In this document: piece by piece, positions 15,382 to 23,057 of the stretch
Numbering within the stretch: position 1 is the first letter of the stretch
How the letters are laid out: each line of letters opens with the position of its first letter
Assembly (NCBI GenBank): GCA_030433415.1
Contig: JAUIMF010000036.1
Span: 1 to 32,678, forward strand
Direction of reading: 5' to 3'
Source: Gammaproteobacteria bacterium
GTDB lineage: Bacteria; Pseudomonadota; Gammaproteobacteria; Pseudomonadales; Halieaceae
DNA: 32,678 bases
Notes under the pieces: model-generated
Databases searched by the model: none
Told to the model about the DNA's origin: nothing
Seen by the model: only the letters and a program-made list of their open reading frames with translations
Made by a program: the position numbers and the translations under genes

Positions 15382-16610
15382 TGAACAGCATGGCATCGAC
15401 CGTCGATCTGGCGCTGCGCAATGTGCGGCGTCAGCGGGGGCGTTCGGCCTTTGTCGTGGGTGCCGTGGCGCTGGGTGTTGCGGCGTTGATTCTTGCGGGC
15501 GGATTCATCAAGGACACCATCGTCGAGTTGGGCGATTCGATCATTTACGCGCAGACGGGCCACCTGCAACTGAGTCGCAGCGGCTACCGCGAGGCGGCGT
15601 CTTTTGATCCCGAGGCCTATCTGATTGAGGAAACCGAGGCCCTGCGAGAGGAATTGGAGGATGGCGACGGCGTGCGCCAGGTCCTGCTGCGCCTGTACAC
15701 CGCGGGCCTTGCGGGGAATGGCGACAGCGACTGGCCCGTGATCATCGAGGGCGTGGAGCCGGAGCGGGAATCGGCCCTGGGCAGTTATATCAACATCGCC
15801 GCGGGTCGGCGCCTGGCGGACGACGACACCTTTGGCGTGCTCCTGGGCGCAGGCGTGGCGCAGGCCCTGGAGCTGTCGCCGGGCGACTGGATGGACGTGG
15901 TGGCCACCACGGTGGATGGCAGCATGAACTCGCTGGAGTTCGAGGTCGTTGGCACGTTCCAGACGTTTTCGAAAGACTACGATGCCGTCGCCCTGCGCCT
16001 GCCGCTGGCGGCGGTGCAGGAGCTGCTGGGTGTGTCCGGCGCCAATGTGGCGGTGGTGGAACTGGACGACACGGGCACCACAGAGGCACACGCCGAGATG
16101 TTTGCGCAGGGTTTCGCCGAGCGTGGCTTCGCCGTGGAACGCTGGCAGGAACTCGATCCGTTTTACTACCAGACCGTCGCGTTGTATCAGCAGCAGTTCG
16201 GTTTTCTTATCGCGGTCATTCTGTCGTTGGTGGTGCTGGGTGTGGGTACCGCCATGGGCATGAGTATTCATGAGCGGGCCGCGGAGTTTGGCACGCTGCG
16301 GGCCCTGGGTACCCGCGACGAGAGCGTCACGAGGCTCATCCTCGTGGAGTCCGTGGTGCTGGGGCTCACGGGCGCCGTGGCGGGTGTGGTGCTGGGTAAC
16401 CTGCTGGCGGTGGCCATATCGGCCGTGGGTATACCCATGCCGCCACCACCAAACTCGGACCTGGGTTACATCTCGCTGATTCGCCTGAGTCTGCCCGTTT
16501 CTCTGCTGGCTTTTGCCGTCGGCGCCCTAGCGCCCATGCTGGCGGCCCTGGGGCCGGCAAGGCGCTCGGTAAAAATGCCCATTGTGGATGCGCTGCAGCG
16601 CGCGGTGTAA
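15381..16610 (+). CDS. FtsX/MacB-type ABC transporter permease 2
   Basis: The 409-residue protein is a paralogue of the preceding permease with the same topology: helix near 22-42 after LALRNVRRQRGRS, a periplasmic domain of about 220 residues, then three helices from about 275. It carries the coupling motif ERAAEFGTLRALGTRDESVTR and the paired MPPPPN segment (353-358). Both permeases share HLQLSRS/HLQLTAP after the first periplasmic strand. Two unequal permeases served by one ATPase is the LolCDE arrangement. The periplasmic part is acidic (EAYLIEETEALREELEDGDG). The ATPase gene is not adjacent but lies 0.9 kb downstream, beyond the oppositely oriented LolA-like gene. Substrate is unknown; lipoprotein or acylated small molecule both fit. 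Confidence 0.88.
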   Translation: MNSMASTVDLALRNVRRQRGRSAFVVGAVALGVAALILAGGFIKDTIVELGDSIIYAQTGHLQLSRSGYREAASFDPEAYLIEETEALREELEDGDGVRQVLLRLYTAGLAGNGDSDWPVIIEGVEPERESALGSYINIAAGRRLADDDTFGVLLGAGVAQALELSPGDWMDVVATTVDGSMNSLEFEVVGTFQTFSKDYDAVALRLPLAAVQELLGVSGANVAVVELDDTGTTEAHAEMFAQGFAERGFAVERWQELDPFYYQTVALYQQQFGFLIAVILSLVVLGVGTAMGMSIHERAAEFGTLRALGTRDESVTRLILVESVVLGLTGAVAGVVLGNLLAVAISAVGIPMPPPPNSDLGYISLIRLSLPVSLLAFAVGALAPMLAALGPARRSVKMPIVDALQRAV

Positions 16611-16611
16611 C

Positions 16612-16650
16612 AGCCAAGTCACAGACCGGTCTGGCCGGTGCCTGTTGGCT
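16612..16650. terminator. Hairpin between convergent permease and LolA-like genes
   Basis: Nested inverted repeats fill the 50-base convergent gap: outer AGCCAA (16612-16617) with TTGGCT (16645-16650), then CAG with CTG, and inner ACCGG (16625-16629) with CCGGT (16635-16639). Small bulges separate the arms. There is no clear T tract on either strand, so termination may be weak or depend on Rho, but position and symmetry suit a two-way terminator. Confidence 0.4.
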
Positions 16651-16660
16651 TCATGGTGAG

Positions 16661-17491
16661 TTATTGCAGTCGGCGCAGATAGTCCCGCGTAAACACATGC
16701 TCCGGCAGTTCCTTCAGGCCCATGCGTTCGTAGGTCAGCACCGAGCGACGACCGGGTTTGAGTGCGTCATCAATCACCAGACGCGTCGGTCGCAGAGCAC
16801 CGGCCAGTTCCTTGAACGCTTCATAGCGCATGGTTTTGAGCAAACGTCCCGAGCGGGCGAAGAACTCCGCGTACAGCGGGCGGTTGTTCTCGGCATCGAT
16901 CCAGTAATTCACCTTGTCGTAGGTGACACCCTTGCCCGCAGCGGTGAGGGCGAGCACCACCACGGGGCGGTCATTGAAGCTGTCCTGGCGCAGCAGCTCG
17001 GCATTGTAGTCGCCGGCAAAGTTGGCCCGCGCCAGATCGCCATTGGCCACCTGGCCGGTCAGGCGCTGGGACAGTGACAGGCGGATCGGCTGGGACACCG
17101 ACGGCATATAGATCCACAGGTCCCGGCCACGCATGAGTAATGCCTGGCCACGTTCGGCGGCGGGTTCCACGGTGAGCACAATGGTGTTTTCGTTGCCGCG
17201 GCTGAGCACACGGTAAATTCGTGCCTCGTCCACCTCGTCGTCACGATAGTTGGTCACGGTGATATCGGTCTGGAAACTCTCGCGGGGAAACCGGATGGCG
17301 TCGGCGCTGGCCAGCAACGTCGACGCGTCGGCGACCGCGGCGCTGGCGGTACCCGCTGCGGTGACATCGGCCCCGGACTCACCGCCCGCGGTGCTCGCCA
17401 CCACCTCTTCTGCGAAGCCCTGACCATGCCCCGAAAGGAGCAAAAGTGTGACCGGGTACGCTCGTAAGTATTTGTTTATGAATGCTAACAT
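16661..17491 (-). CDS. LolA-like periplasmic outer-membrane lipoprotein-sorting protein
   Basis: This 276-residue protein has a signal peptide (MLAFINKYLRAYPVTLLLLSG, cleavage near FAEE) and an Ala/Gly/Ser-rich linker. Its domain (about 80-276) is built of the antiparallel strands typical of the LolA/LolB half-barrel: FQTDITVTNY, RVLSRGNENTIVLTVEP, GRDLWIYMPSVSQPIRLS, VVVLALTAAGKGVTYDKVNYWIDAENNRPLYAEFF. It fits the outer-membrane lipoprotein-sorting family PF17131, whose genes often neighbour FtsX permeases. It should carry an acylated cargo across the periplasm. The start at 17491 avoids overlap with the divergent ATPase gene and gives a proper signal peptide; a longer frame to 17554 would not. 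It is transcribed opposite to its probable partners, with only 33 bases to the ATPase start. Confidence 0.82.
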   Translation of the reverse strand: MLAFINKYLRAYPVTLLLLSGHGQGFAEEVVASTAGGESGADVTAAGTASAAVADASTLLASADAIRFPRESFQTDITVTNYRDDEVDEARIYRVLSRGNENTIVLTVEPAAERGQALLMRGRDLWIYMPSVSQPIRLSLSQRLTGQVANGDLARANFAGDYNAELLRQDSFNDRPVVVLALTAAGKGVTYDKVNYWIDAENNRPLYAEFFARSGRLLKTMRYEAFKELAGALRPTRLVIDDALKPGRRSVLTYERMGLKELPEHVFTRDYLRRLQ

Positions 17492-17524
17492 CGCTGGTCC
17501 CGTGCTCCCCTGGAGGGGGATGTT

Positions 17525-18211
17525 GTGCCAATTGTAACCGTTGACAGTGTGCACAAGCGCTACCGCCTGGGCGACCAGATCGTCGCCGCTCTGCGCGGGG
17601 CATCCCTCATGGTAGAGGAGGGGGAGTTCCTTGTCCTGTCTGGCCCCTCGGGCAGTGGCAAATCCACCTTATTGAACATCATTGGCTGCATTGACACCGC
17701 CGACAGCGGTGAGGTGATCATCGAAGGTGAGCAGGTGGTGGGTCGAAGTCCGTCTGAGCTGGCTGACCTGCGGGTGCGCACCATCGGTTTTGTGTTTCAG
17801 ACCTTCAACCTGCTGCCCGTGCTCTCGGCGGCCGAGAATGTGGAGTACCCCTTGCTGCTGATGCCCGAGCTCTCTGCCGATGAGCGTCAGAAGCGGGTCA
17901 AGCATTACCTCGACGTCGTCGGTCTCAGCGACTATGCGGGCCATCGTCCCGGTCAGCTGTCGGGCGGACAACGCCAGCGCGTCGCCATCGCCCGGGCCCT
18001 GGCGCCCCAGGGGCGTGTGATTCTGGCGGATGAGCCGACAGCCAACCTCGATCGAGCTACGGGAGAAGAAATCCTGGATCTTATGCAGGCCCTGAACCGT
18101 GACTCTGGCGTGAGCTTTGTCTTTTCTACCCACGATCCCAAAGTGATGGAACGGGCGGATCGATTGCTGCATATCGAAGATGGTGTGGTTCGGGATGCGC
18201 CCGCTGACTGA
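17525..18211 (+). CDS. LolD/MacB-type ABC transporter ATP-binding protein
   Basis: The 228-residue ATPase has Walker A GPSGSGKST (40-48), the Q-loop in FVFQTFNLLPVLSAAENV (89-106), signature LSGGQ (145-149), Walker B VILADE with E170, and the H-loop in STHD. Phe-Gln-x-Phe-Asn-Leu-Leu-Pro and the short length are typical of the LolD/MacB/FtsE branch that works with FtsX-type permeases. It is therefore the likely motor of the two permeases upstream. The GTG start has a strong GGAGG eight bases before it. The stop lies inside the next gene (about 17 bases of overlap), so the AMIN-barrel protein is produced with it. The short divergent gap to the LolA-like gene probably holds a shared control region. 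Confidence 0.93.
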   Translation: MPIVTVDSVHKRYRLGDQIVAALRGASLMVEEGEFLVLSGPSGSGKSTLLNIIGCIDTADSGEVIIEGEQVVGRSPSELADLRVRTIGFVFQTFNLLPVLSAAENVEYPLLLMPELSADERQKRVKHYLDVVGLSDYAGHRPGQLSGGQRQRVAIARALAPQGRVILADEPTANLDRATGEEILDLMQALNRDSGVSFVFSTHDPKVMERADRLLHIEDGVVRDAPAD

Positions 18212-20126
18212 CGTATCACATCGGCCGCGTCGGCTGGGCGTGCTCGCCACGAGTCTGCTGTTGGTAGCGGCGGGGGTGGCGGCGGACACGCGCGTCGATG
18301 GCGTGCGCGTAGGTCGGCAGGACGGTCGAACTCGCGTCGTCTTTGATCTCAACAGCGCGCCGGATTACCGGTTCTTCGCGTTGAAAAATCCAGGGCGCGT
18401 GGTACTGGACCTGCAGGATGCGCAGCTCGCATCAGATATCGCGGCGGATTTTAGAGGAACGCTGGTCGAAGGCCTGCGCACAGGCGATCACGAAGGTGGT
18501 GTATTGCGCCTGGTGCTCGACCTGACCGCCGGCGAGCATCAGATCAAACGCTTTACCCTCCCGCCCGATGAAGCTGCAGGCCGGGGACATCGCCTGGTGG
18601 TGGATATCCGGCCTGAAGAAACAGGTTCGCAGGCGGTGATGGCTGATGCAGCCTCAGCAGGTGACGTGCCGGCGGCGGTGGATGTCGAGCAGACAGCGGC
18701 GACTACCGCCCAGCAGACAGAGTCGGGGCTGACAGAACAAACTGCGCCGAAACCGGAAACTGCGGCGGCGGTCGGTGTATCTATCGCCAATGGCGATGGC
18801 GGCTCGTCCGTGCCTGGACCCGACAGAGACCAGATCAGCGAGAATGCCGTTGTCGGCGAACTGGCGGCTGACAGTGAAGGCATACCGTCATCTGGCGCGA
18901 CCGACGATGTTTTCGATGACTTCTTTAATCTGGGCGGGCCGGCCGAGTCCCGCCCGCGCTTGTCCGGCTATCTCGAAACCTCTGCCGCCTATACCTACGC
19001 CGAACCCGAGCACTGGTCCAAGCTGAGGGCGCGCCTGGAGTTGGCCATCAGCGGACAGCTGTCGGACAACGTGCGCTACAAGCTGGCGGGTCGCCTCGAT
19101 GGCGATGGCGCCTATGATCTCGAAGACGACTTCTACCCCGGGGCCGTGCGCGATGATCAGGACTTTGAGGCGCAGATCCGCGAGTTCTACGTGGACTTTG
19201 GCAGCGGCGCCTGGACCCACCGCGTAGGGCGTCAGCACATTGTCTGGGGCGAAATGGTCGGGTTGTTCCTTGCCGACGTGGTGTCTGCCCGGGACCTGCG
19301 GGAGTTCTACCTGCAGGATTTCGAGGCCATGCGCATTCCCCAGTGGGCCTGGAACACGCAGTTCTTCGCCGGTGATCACACGCTGGAGCTGGTCTACGTA
19401 CCGACGCCGAGCGTCGATAAAATTGGCGAGCCCGGCGCCGACTTCTACCCCTTTGCGCTCCCGCCGGGTACGCCCGTACGGGATGATCGTCCGTCGCGGG
19501 ACCTGAGCACCTACAACTGGGGTGTCCGCGGCTCCACGCTGCTGAGTGGCTGGAGCCTGTCTGCGTACTATTATGACAGCATCAGCGTGGCGCCGACGCT
19601 GGTGCTTGAAGACGATGGGTTGGTACTGCAGTACGACGCCATTGAGCAGTTCGGCGGTACCTTCTCAAAGGATTTTGGCGGCTTTGTATTCAAGGGCGAG
19701 GCGGTGTTCACCCCGGACCGGCGCTTCCAGTCCGCGGATCCCACGGATCCCGCGGCGATCCTGACATCCGATGCCCTCGACTGGGTAGTCGGTACTACGA
19801 TCCCCCTGGGGGACTGGCGCTGGGATCTGCAGCTCTACGGCCGTAGCACCAGCGACTACGACCCCCGCATGGGCTTTGACGACGATGAATTTGGCGCGAC
19901 GGTTTTAGTGAATTACGCTCTGGGCAGCCGCATGGAGCTGGAACTCATGGCGCTGGCGGGTCTGAATCGCGAGGATTACCTGCTACGACCCAAGTTCGTG
20001 TGGCGTTTCCGGCGCGACTGGCGCCTGCAACTGGGCGCCGATGTGTTTGGTGGTGATGCCATTGGACTGTTTGGTCCCTATGACGATCGCGACCGGGTGT
20101 ATCTCGAAGTCAAACGCTGGTTCTGA
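18195..20126 (+). CDS. AMIN-domain/outer-membrane beta-barrel fusion (DUF1302-like)
   Basis: This 643-residue protein joins two modules. After a signal peptide (about 1-30) comes an AMIN domain (31-140: VDGVRVGRQDGRTRVVFDLN, PGRVVLDLQDAQLAS, GGVLRLVLDLTAGEHQI, GHRLVVDIRPEE), a periplasmic module that binds peptidoglycan or anchors secretins and amidases. A low-complexity Ala/Thr/Glu linker (141-235) leads to a barrel of about 390 residues that ends EVKRWF with the terminal aromatic. The barrel includes REFYVDFGSGAWTHRVGRQHIVWGE and resembles DUF1302 proteins, which commonly pair with LolA-fold partners. It may form the outer-membrane end of the export route. The ATG at 18195 gives the cleanest signal peptide; one at 18180 is possible. 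It overlaps the ATPase gene, so co-expression is likely. Confidence 0.8.
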   Translation: MRPLTDVSHRPRRLGVLATSLLLVAAGVAADTRVDGVRVGRQDGRTRVVFDLNSAPDYRFFALKNPGRVVLDLQDAQLASDIAADFRGTLVEGLRTGDHEGGVLRLVLDLTAGEHQIKRFTLPPDEAAGRGHRLVVDIRPEETGSQAVMADAASAGDVPAAVDVEQTAATTAQQTESGLTEQTAPKPETAAAVGVSIANGDGGSSVPGPDRDQISENAVVGELAADSEGIPSSGATDDVFDDFFNLGGPAESRPRLSGYLETSAAYTYAEPEHWSKLRARLELAISGQLSDNVRYKLAGRLDGDGAYDLEDDFYPGAVRDDQDFEAQIREFYVDFGSGAWTHRVGRQHIVWGEMVGLFLADVVSARDLREFYLQDFEAMRIPQWAWNTQFFAGDHTLELVYVPTPSVDKIGEPGADFYPFALPPGTPVRDDRPSRDLSTYNWGVRGSTLLSGWSLSAYYYDSISVAPTLVLEDDGLVLQYDAIEQFGGTFSKDFGGFVFKGEAVFTPDRRFQSADPTDPAAILTSDALDWVVGTTIPLGDWRWDLQLYGRSTSDYDPRMGFDDDEFGATVLVNYALGSRMELELMALAGLNREDYLLRPKFVWRFRRDWRLQLGADVFGGDAIGLFGPYDDRDRVYLEVKRWF

Positions 20127-20171
20127 CTTTCATTCTGTTTTCGCAATTTTGTGACGCGATGCCGTTTCACA

Positions 20172-20201
20172 CCTTGCGAACCCCGTCGCAAGGCGTAGAG
20201 T
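20172..20201 (+). promoter_or_regulatory. Inverted repeat overlapping a possible prsT promoter
   Basis: A perfect 8-base inverted repeat, CCTTGCGA (20172-20179) with TCGCAAGG (20186-20193), has a six-base centre. Within it TTGCGA (20174-20179) can act as a -35 box with TAGAGT (20196-20201) as -10 after 16 bases, each matching four of six positions. The repeat would then be an operator that covers the -35 and the spacer. Alternatively it is a terminator hairpin of the AMIN-barrel gene, but no T tract follows on either strand. Confidence 0.4.
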
Positions 20202-20254
20202 AGGTGGCCCGGTGCCTCAAGCCTAATCAAATACAACGCTAAGGACTTCCCCCG

Positions 20255-23026
20255 ATGGGTATCACGCGTGTTTTCTCTGTTGTTCTTTTCTCTCTCACTG
20301 TTCTGCTGACCGCTTGCGGCGAGTCGCTTCCTCCTGAGGAGCTGCTGGCGCGGGGGCGGGCGGCGTTGGAGTCGGGCGACTATCGGGCTGCCACCATCGA
20401 CGCGAAGGCGGCGTTGCAGCAGGTGCCGCGGAGTACCGAAGGCCGCAAGTTACTTGGTGACATCGCCCTGGCGAAAGCGTCCTTCGCCGAGGCGGCGGAC
20501 GAGTATGAAAAGGCGCTGTCCTTTGAGAACGACGCAGGATTGGCTGCGGATTATGCGATGGCGTTGGTGGAGGCAGGGAAATTCCGCAATCTACTCGACG
20601 ACGCCCTGGATGGTCGCTTTGTCGGTCTCGAGAACAATGCGGTGGTGTTGGCCGCGCTGGCCAATGCAGAGAGCGCCGTTGGGAATCTGCCCAAGGCTGG
20701 GGAGCTTCTGGATTCGGCGAAACGAAGCACCGCCGAGCATCCCTTCGTGCGAATTGTAGAAGTACGGTACACCGCAAGCCATGACGGTAATGTCGAAAAA
20801 GCGCGTGAGTTGGCGGATGCTCTCGTCAGGGACTACCCCGACTATGCGGCGGCGTACAGCGCTCTGGGTGCCGTCGCTACCATTCAGCAGGATCATGAAG
20901 CAGCGGTATCGGCCTATGCGCGTGCTACCGAGCTGAACTCTTTGCGATTGCGCGATCGCTTATCGCTGGTTGCCGCCTATATGACCGTTGCAGACACCGA
21001 AGCCGCGGTAGCTGAGGTTACTGCGCTGGACAAACTGATACCCAATAATCCGATCCTCAACTTTTATCAGGGGCGACTGGCTCTTGCAGATGGCCGCATA
21101 GAAGAGGGCCTGGAAGAAATGGATGCGGTGCTGAGTGATCTGCCAATGCACCCGGGAGCGCTTTACTTTGCCGGACTTGCAAATCTGGAGCAGGGCAATC
21201 TTGCTACCGCGGAACGTCAGCTCGGTGATTTTCTTTCCCAGAATGCCTCCCACGTCGACGCGAGACTGGCACTGGGCAGGTTATATTTACAGAAATCTGA
21301 AGCAGAGAGAGCGCAGAATATGGCACGTAGTATTCTGAATGATCACAGCGGCAATGCCGCCGCCGTACGGATTCTTGCAGCGGCGTTGAGCCTTCAAAGT
21401 ATGCATGCAGAGAGTGCTGACCTATACGGGCAGCTCGTTGCAGCGGCCGACACACCCGACGCGGTGACCCAGGCGCAGTACGGTACGGAACTGGTTCGTG
21501 CGGGCAACGAGGCCGGCATCGTGGAGCTGGAAAAGGCCAGAGACCTGGATCCAACCAACGAGCAGGCGCGGCGCCTGCTGGTTGGTTCCTATCTGGCGAA
21601 GGGGCAAATCGACAAAGCTCGAGCGGAAGCCGAGGCGTTCCGCGTGGCGGTACCAGACTCACCTGTCCCACTAGTGCTGCTTGGGCAGGTCAACATCTGG
21701 GACGGAGATGATGCAGGGGCTGCCAAGGCCTTTGACGAAGCCCTCGCGATCGACGGGACCTCGGCGGAGGCCCTGCGAGGCAAAGCCGGTCTGGCTTTGC
21801 GCAGTGGCGATACGGATGCCGCAGAAAAAGTGTTTGCCGACGCCGTAGCGCAGCAACCCGAAGACTTGCAATCCCTGGTATCCCTCGCCGCTATTCAGGA
21901 ACGACAGGGCGATAAAAAAGGCATGGCGGATTCCCTTCGTAAGGCGGTGGATTCCAATCCCGAAGCCTTGGCTCCGCGTATTGCATTGGCGCGGTATCTG
22001 ATGAGCGAGGGTCAGTACGGAGAGGGCGTTGCGCTGTTGACGGCGGTCCGCGACGATCATGAAGACTCTCCAGCGCTGTTTGAGTTACTTGCGGGTGGGT
22101 TTCTTGGTCTCGGTGAAATGGACTCAGCCGTGAACGCGGCGGAGCGTCTGTTGACGCTACAGCCTGATAGTGCGCGGGCGTTGACCCTGGCGGCGGTGAC
22201 CAATCAGGCCGACCGTAACCTGGAGCGATCCGAGGAATTGATTCGACGCGCACTGGAAATCGCGCCAGAGAATGTACAGGCGCGGCGTACGCTCGTTGAG
22301 CTGTACCTGCTACAAAACAAATACGACGAGTTGGCGATCCTGTTGGCTGGCTTCCCACCTGAAGTTCAGGAAAAGCGCGATGTAAAGCTGGCCAGGGGGC
22401 GAGTCGAACTCATGCGTAACAACCCTCAGGACGCGCTGCAGCTTCTGCGGGACGCGCACGCCATGGGTGGCGATAGCCGTTCTGTTTTTTTGCTGGTTTC
22501 AGCCAATCTCCGTACGGGCAATACGGATGAAGCAGAGGCCGTGGCCGACGCCTGGCTTGTCGAGAATCCCGACGATGCTGCCATATTGCAACAGTATTCC
22601 ACCTACTTATTGGCTAATGGCCGCGACAAGAGAGGCGCTGAAATGCTTGAGCGCTTGTACAAGCTTGCGCCGGATGACGTGGTGGTGCTCAACAATCTGG
22701 CCTGGGCCTATCGCCAGAATAACTCCGGAAAAGCCCTTGAGTTAGCTGACAAGGCGGTGAAACTTGCTCCGGATAACATGTCTGTTATTGATACGCGCTC
22801 CATCGTGTTAATGGAAAAAGGCGATCTTGATGACGCCCTTGAGGCAAATGACCGCGCATTGAAGCTGGCGCCGGGCTTCCCTCAGCTACTTTTCCATCGT
22901 GGACAAATCCTGGCTGCCATGGGGCGCACCGATGAGGCAATGAACGTCCTTGAAAAAGTATCCAATGTGCAGTTTGCCGAGCGAGAAAAAGCGGAGAAGT
23001 TGCTGGCGGAGTTGCGCTCAATGTAA
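20255..23026 (+). CDS. prsT: PrsT, TPR-repeat lipoprotein of the PEP-CTERM system
   Basis: This 923-residue lipoprotein has a type II signal with lipobox LTAC and C21 as the acylated residue. The rest is an almost continuous array of tetratricopeptide repeats (for example LLARGRAALESGDYRAATIDAKAALQQVP near residue 30, and ALELADKAVKLAPDNMSVIDTRSIVLMEKGDLDDALEANDRALKLAP near the end). Length and organisation match TIGR02917, usually about 900 residues. It is expected to be anchored in the periplasm as a large scaffold for exopolysaccharide or PEP-CTERM protein export. AAGGA lies nine bases before the ATG. It stands alone, with its own 128-base leader, and converges on the VanZ-lyase gene. In many loci it sits beside prsK and prsR; here prsR is separated from it by the 9.5-20 kb genes. 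Confidence 0.94.
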   Translation: MGITRVFSVVLFSLTVLLTACGESLPPEELLARGRAALESGDYRAATIDAKAALQQVPRSTEGRKLLGDIALAKASFAEAADEYEKALSFENDAGLAADYAMALVEAGKFRNLLDDALDGRFVGLENNAVVLAALANAESAVGNLPKAGELLDSAKRSTAEHPFVRIVEVRYTASHDGNVEKARELADALVRDYPDYAAAYSALGAVATIQQDHEAAVSAYARATELNSLRLRDRLSLVAAYMTVADTEAAVAEVTALDKLIPNNPILNFYQGRLALADGRIEEGLEEMDAVLSDLPMHPGALYFAGLANLEQGNLATAERQLGDFLSQNASHVDARLALGRLYLQKSEAERAQNMARSILNDHSGNAAAVRILAAALSLQSMHAESADLYGQLVAAADTPDAVTQAQYGTELVRAGNEAGIVELEKARDLDPTNEQARRLLVGSYLAKGQIDKARAEAEAFRVAVPDSPVPLVLLGQVNIWDGDDAGAAKAFDEALAIDGTSAEALRGKAGLALRSGDTDAAEKVFADAVAQQPEDLQSLVSLAAIQERQGDKKGMADSLRKAVDSNPEALAPRIALARYLMSEGQYGEGVALLTAVRDDHEDSPALFELLAGGFLGLGEMDSAVNAAERLLTLQPDSARALTLAAVTNQADRNLERSEELIRRALEIAPENVQARRTLVELYLLQNKYDELAILLAGFPPEVQEKRDVKLARGRVELMRNNPQDALQLLRDAHAMGGDSRSVFLLVSANLRTGNTDEAEAVADAWLVENPDDAAILQQYSTYLLANGRDKRGAEMLERLYKLAPDDVVVLNNLAWAYRQNNSGKALELADKAVKLAPDNMSVIDTRSIVLMEKGDLDDALEANDRALKLAPGFPQLLFHRGQILAAMGRTDEAMNVLEKVSNVQFAEREKAEKLLAELRSM

Positions 23027-23057
23027 ATGGGGCGCGACACTCCGTCAGAACTTGAAG

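Noticed and set aside
14422-16271. Two minus-strand frames (324 and 344 codons) across the permeases
   Set aside because: The permease frames show membrane helices and FtsX coupling motifs, while the antisense products are Gln/His/Arg-rich without structure.
17492-17554. Longer N-terminus for the LolA-like protein
   Set aside because: It would overlap the start and ribosome site of the divergent ATPase gene and place 21 extra residues before a good signal peptide.
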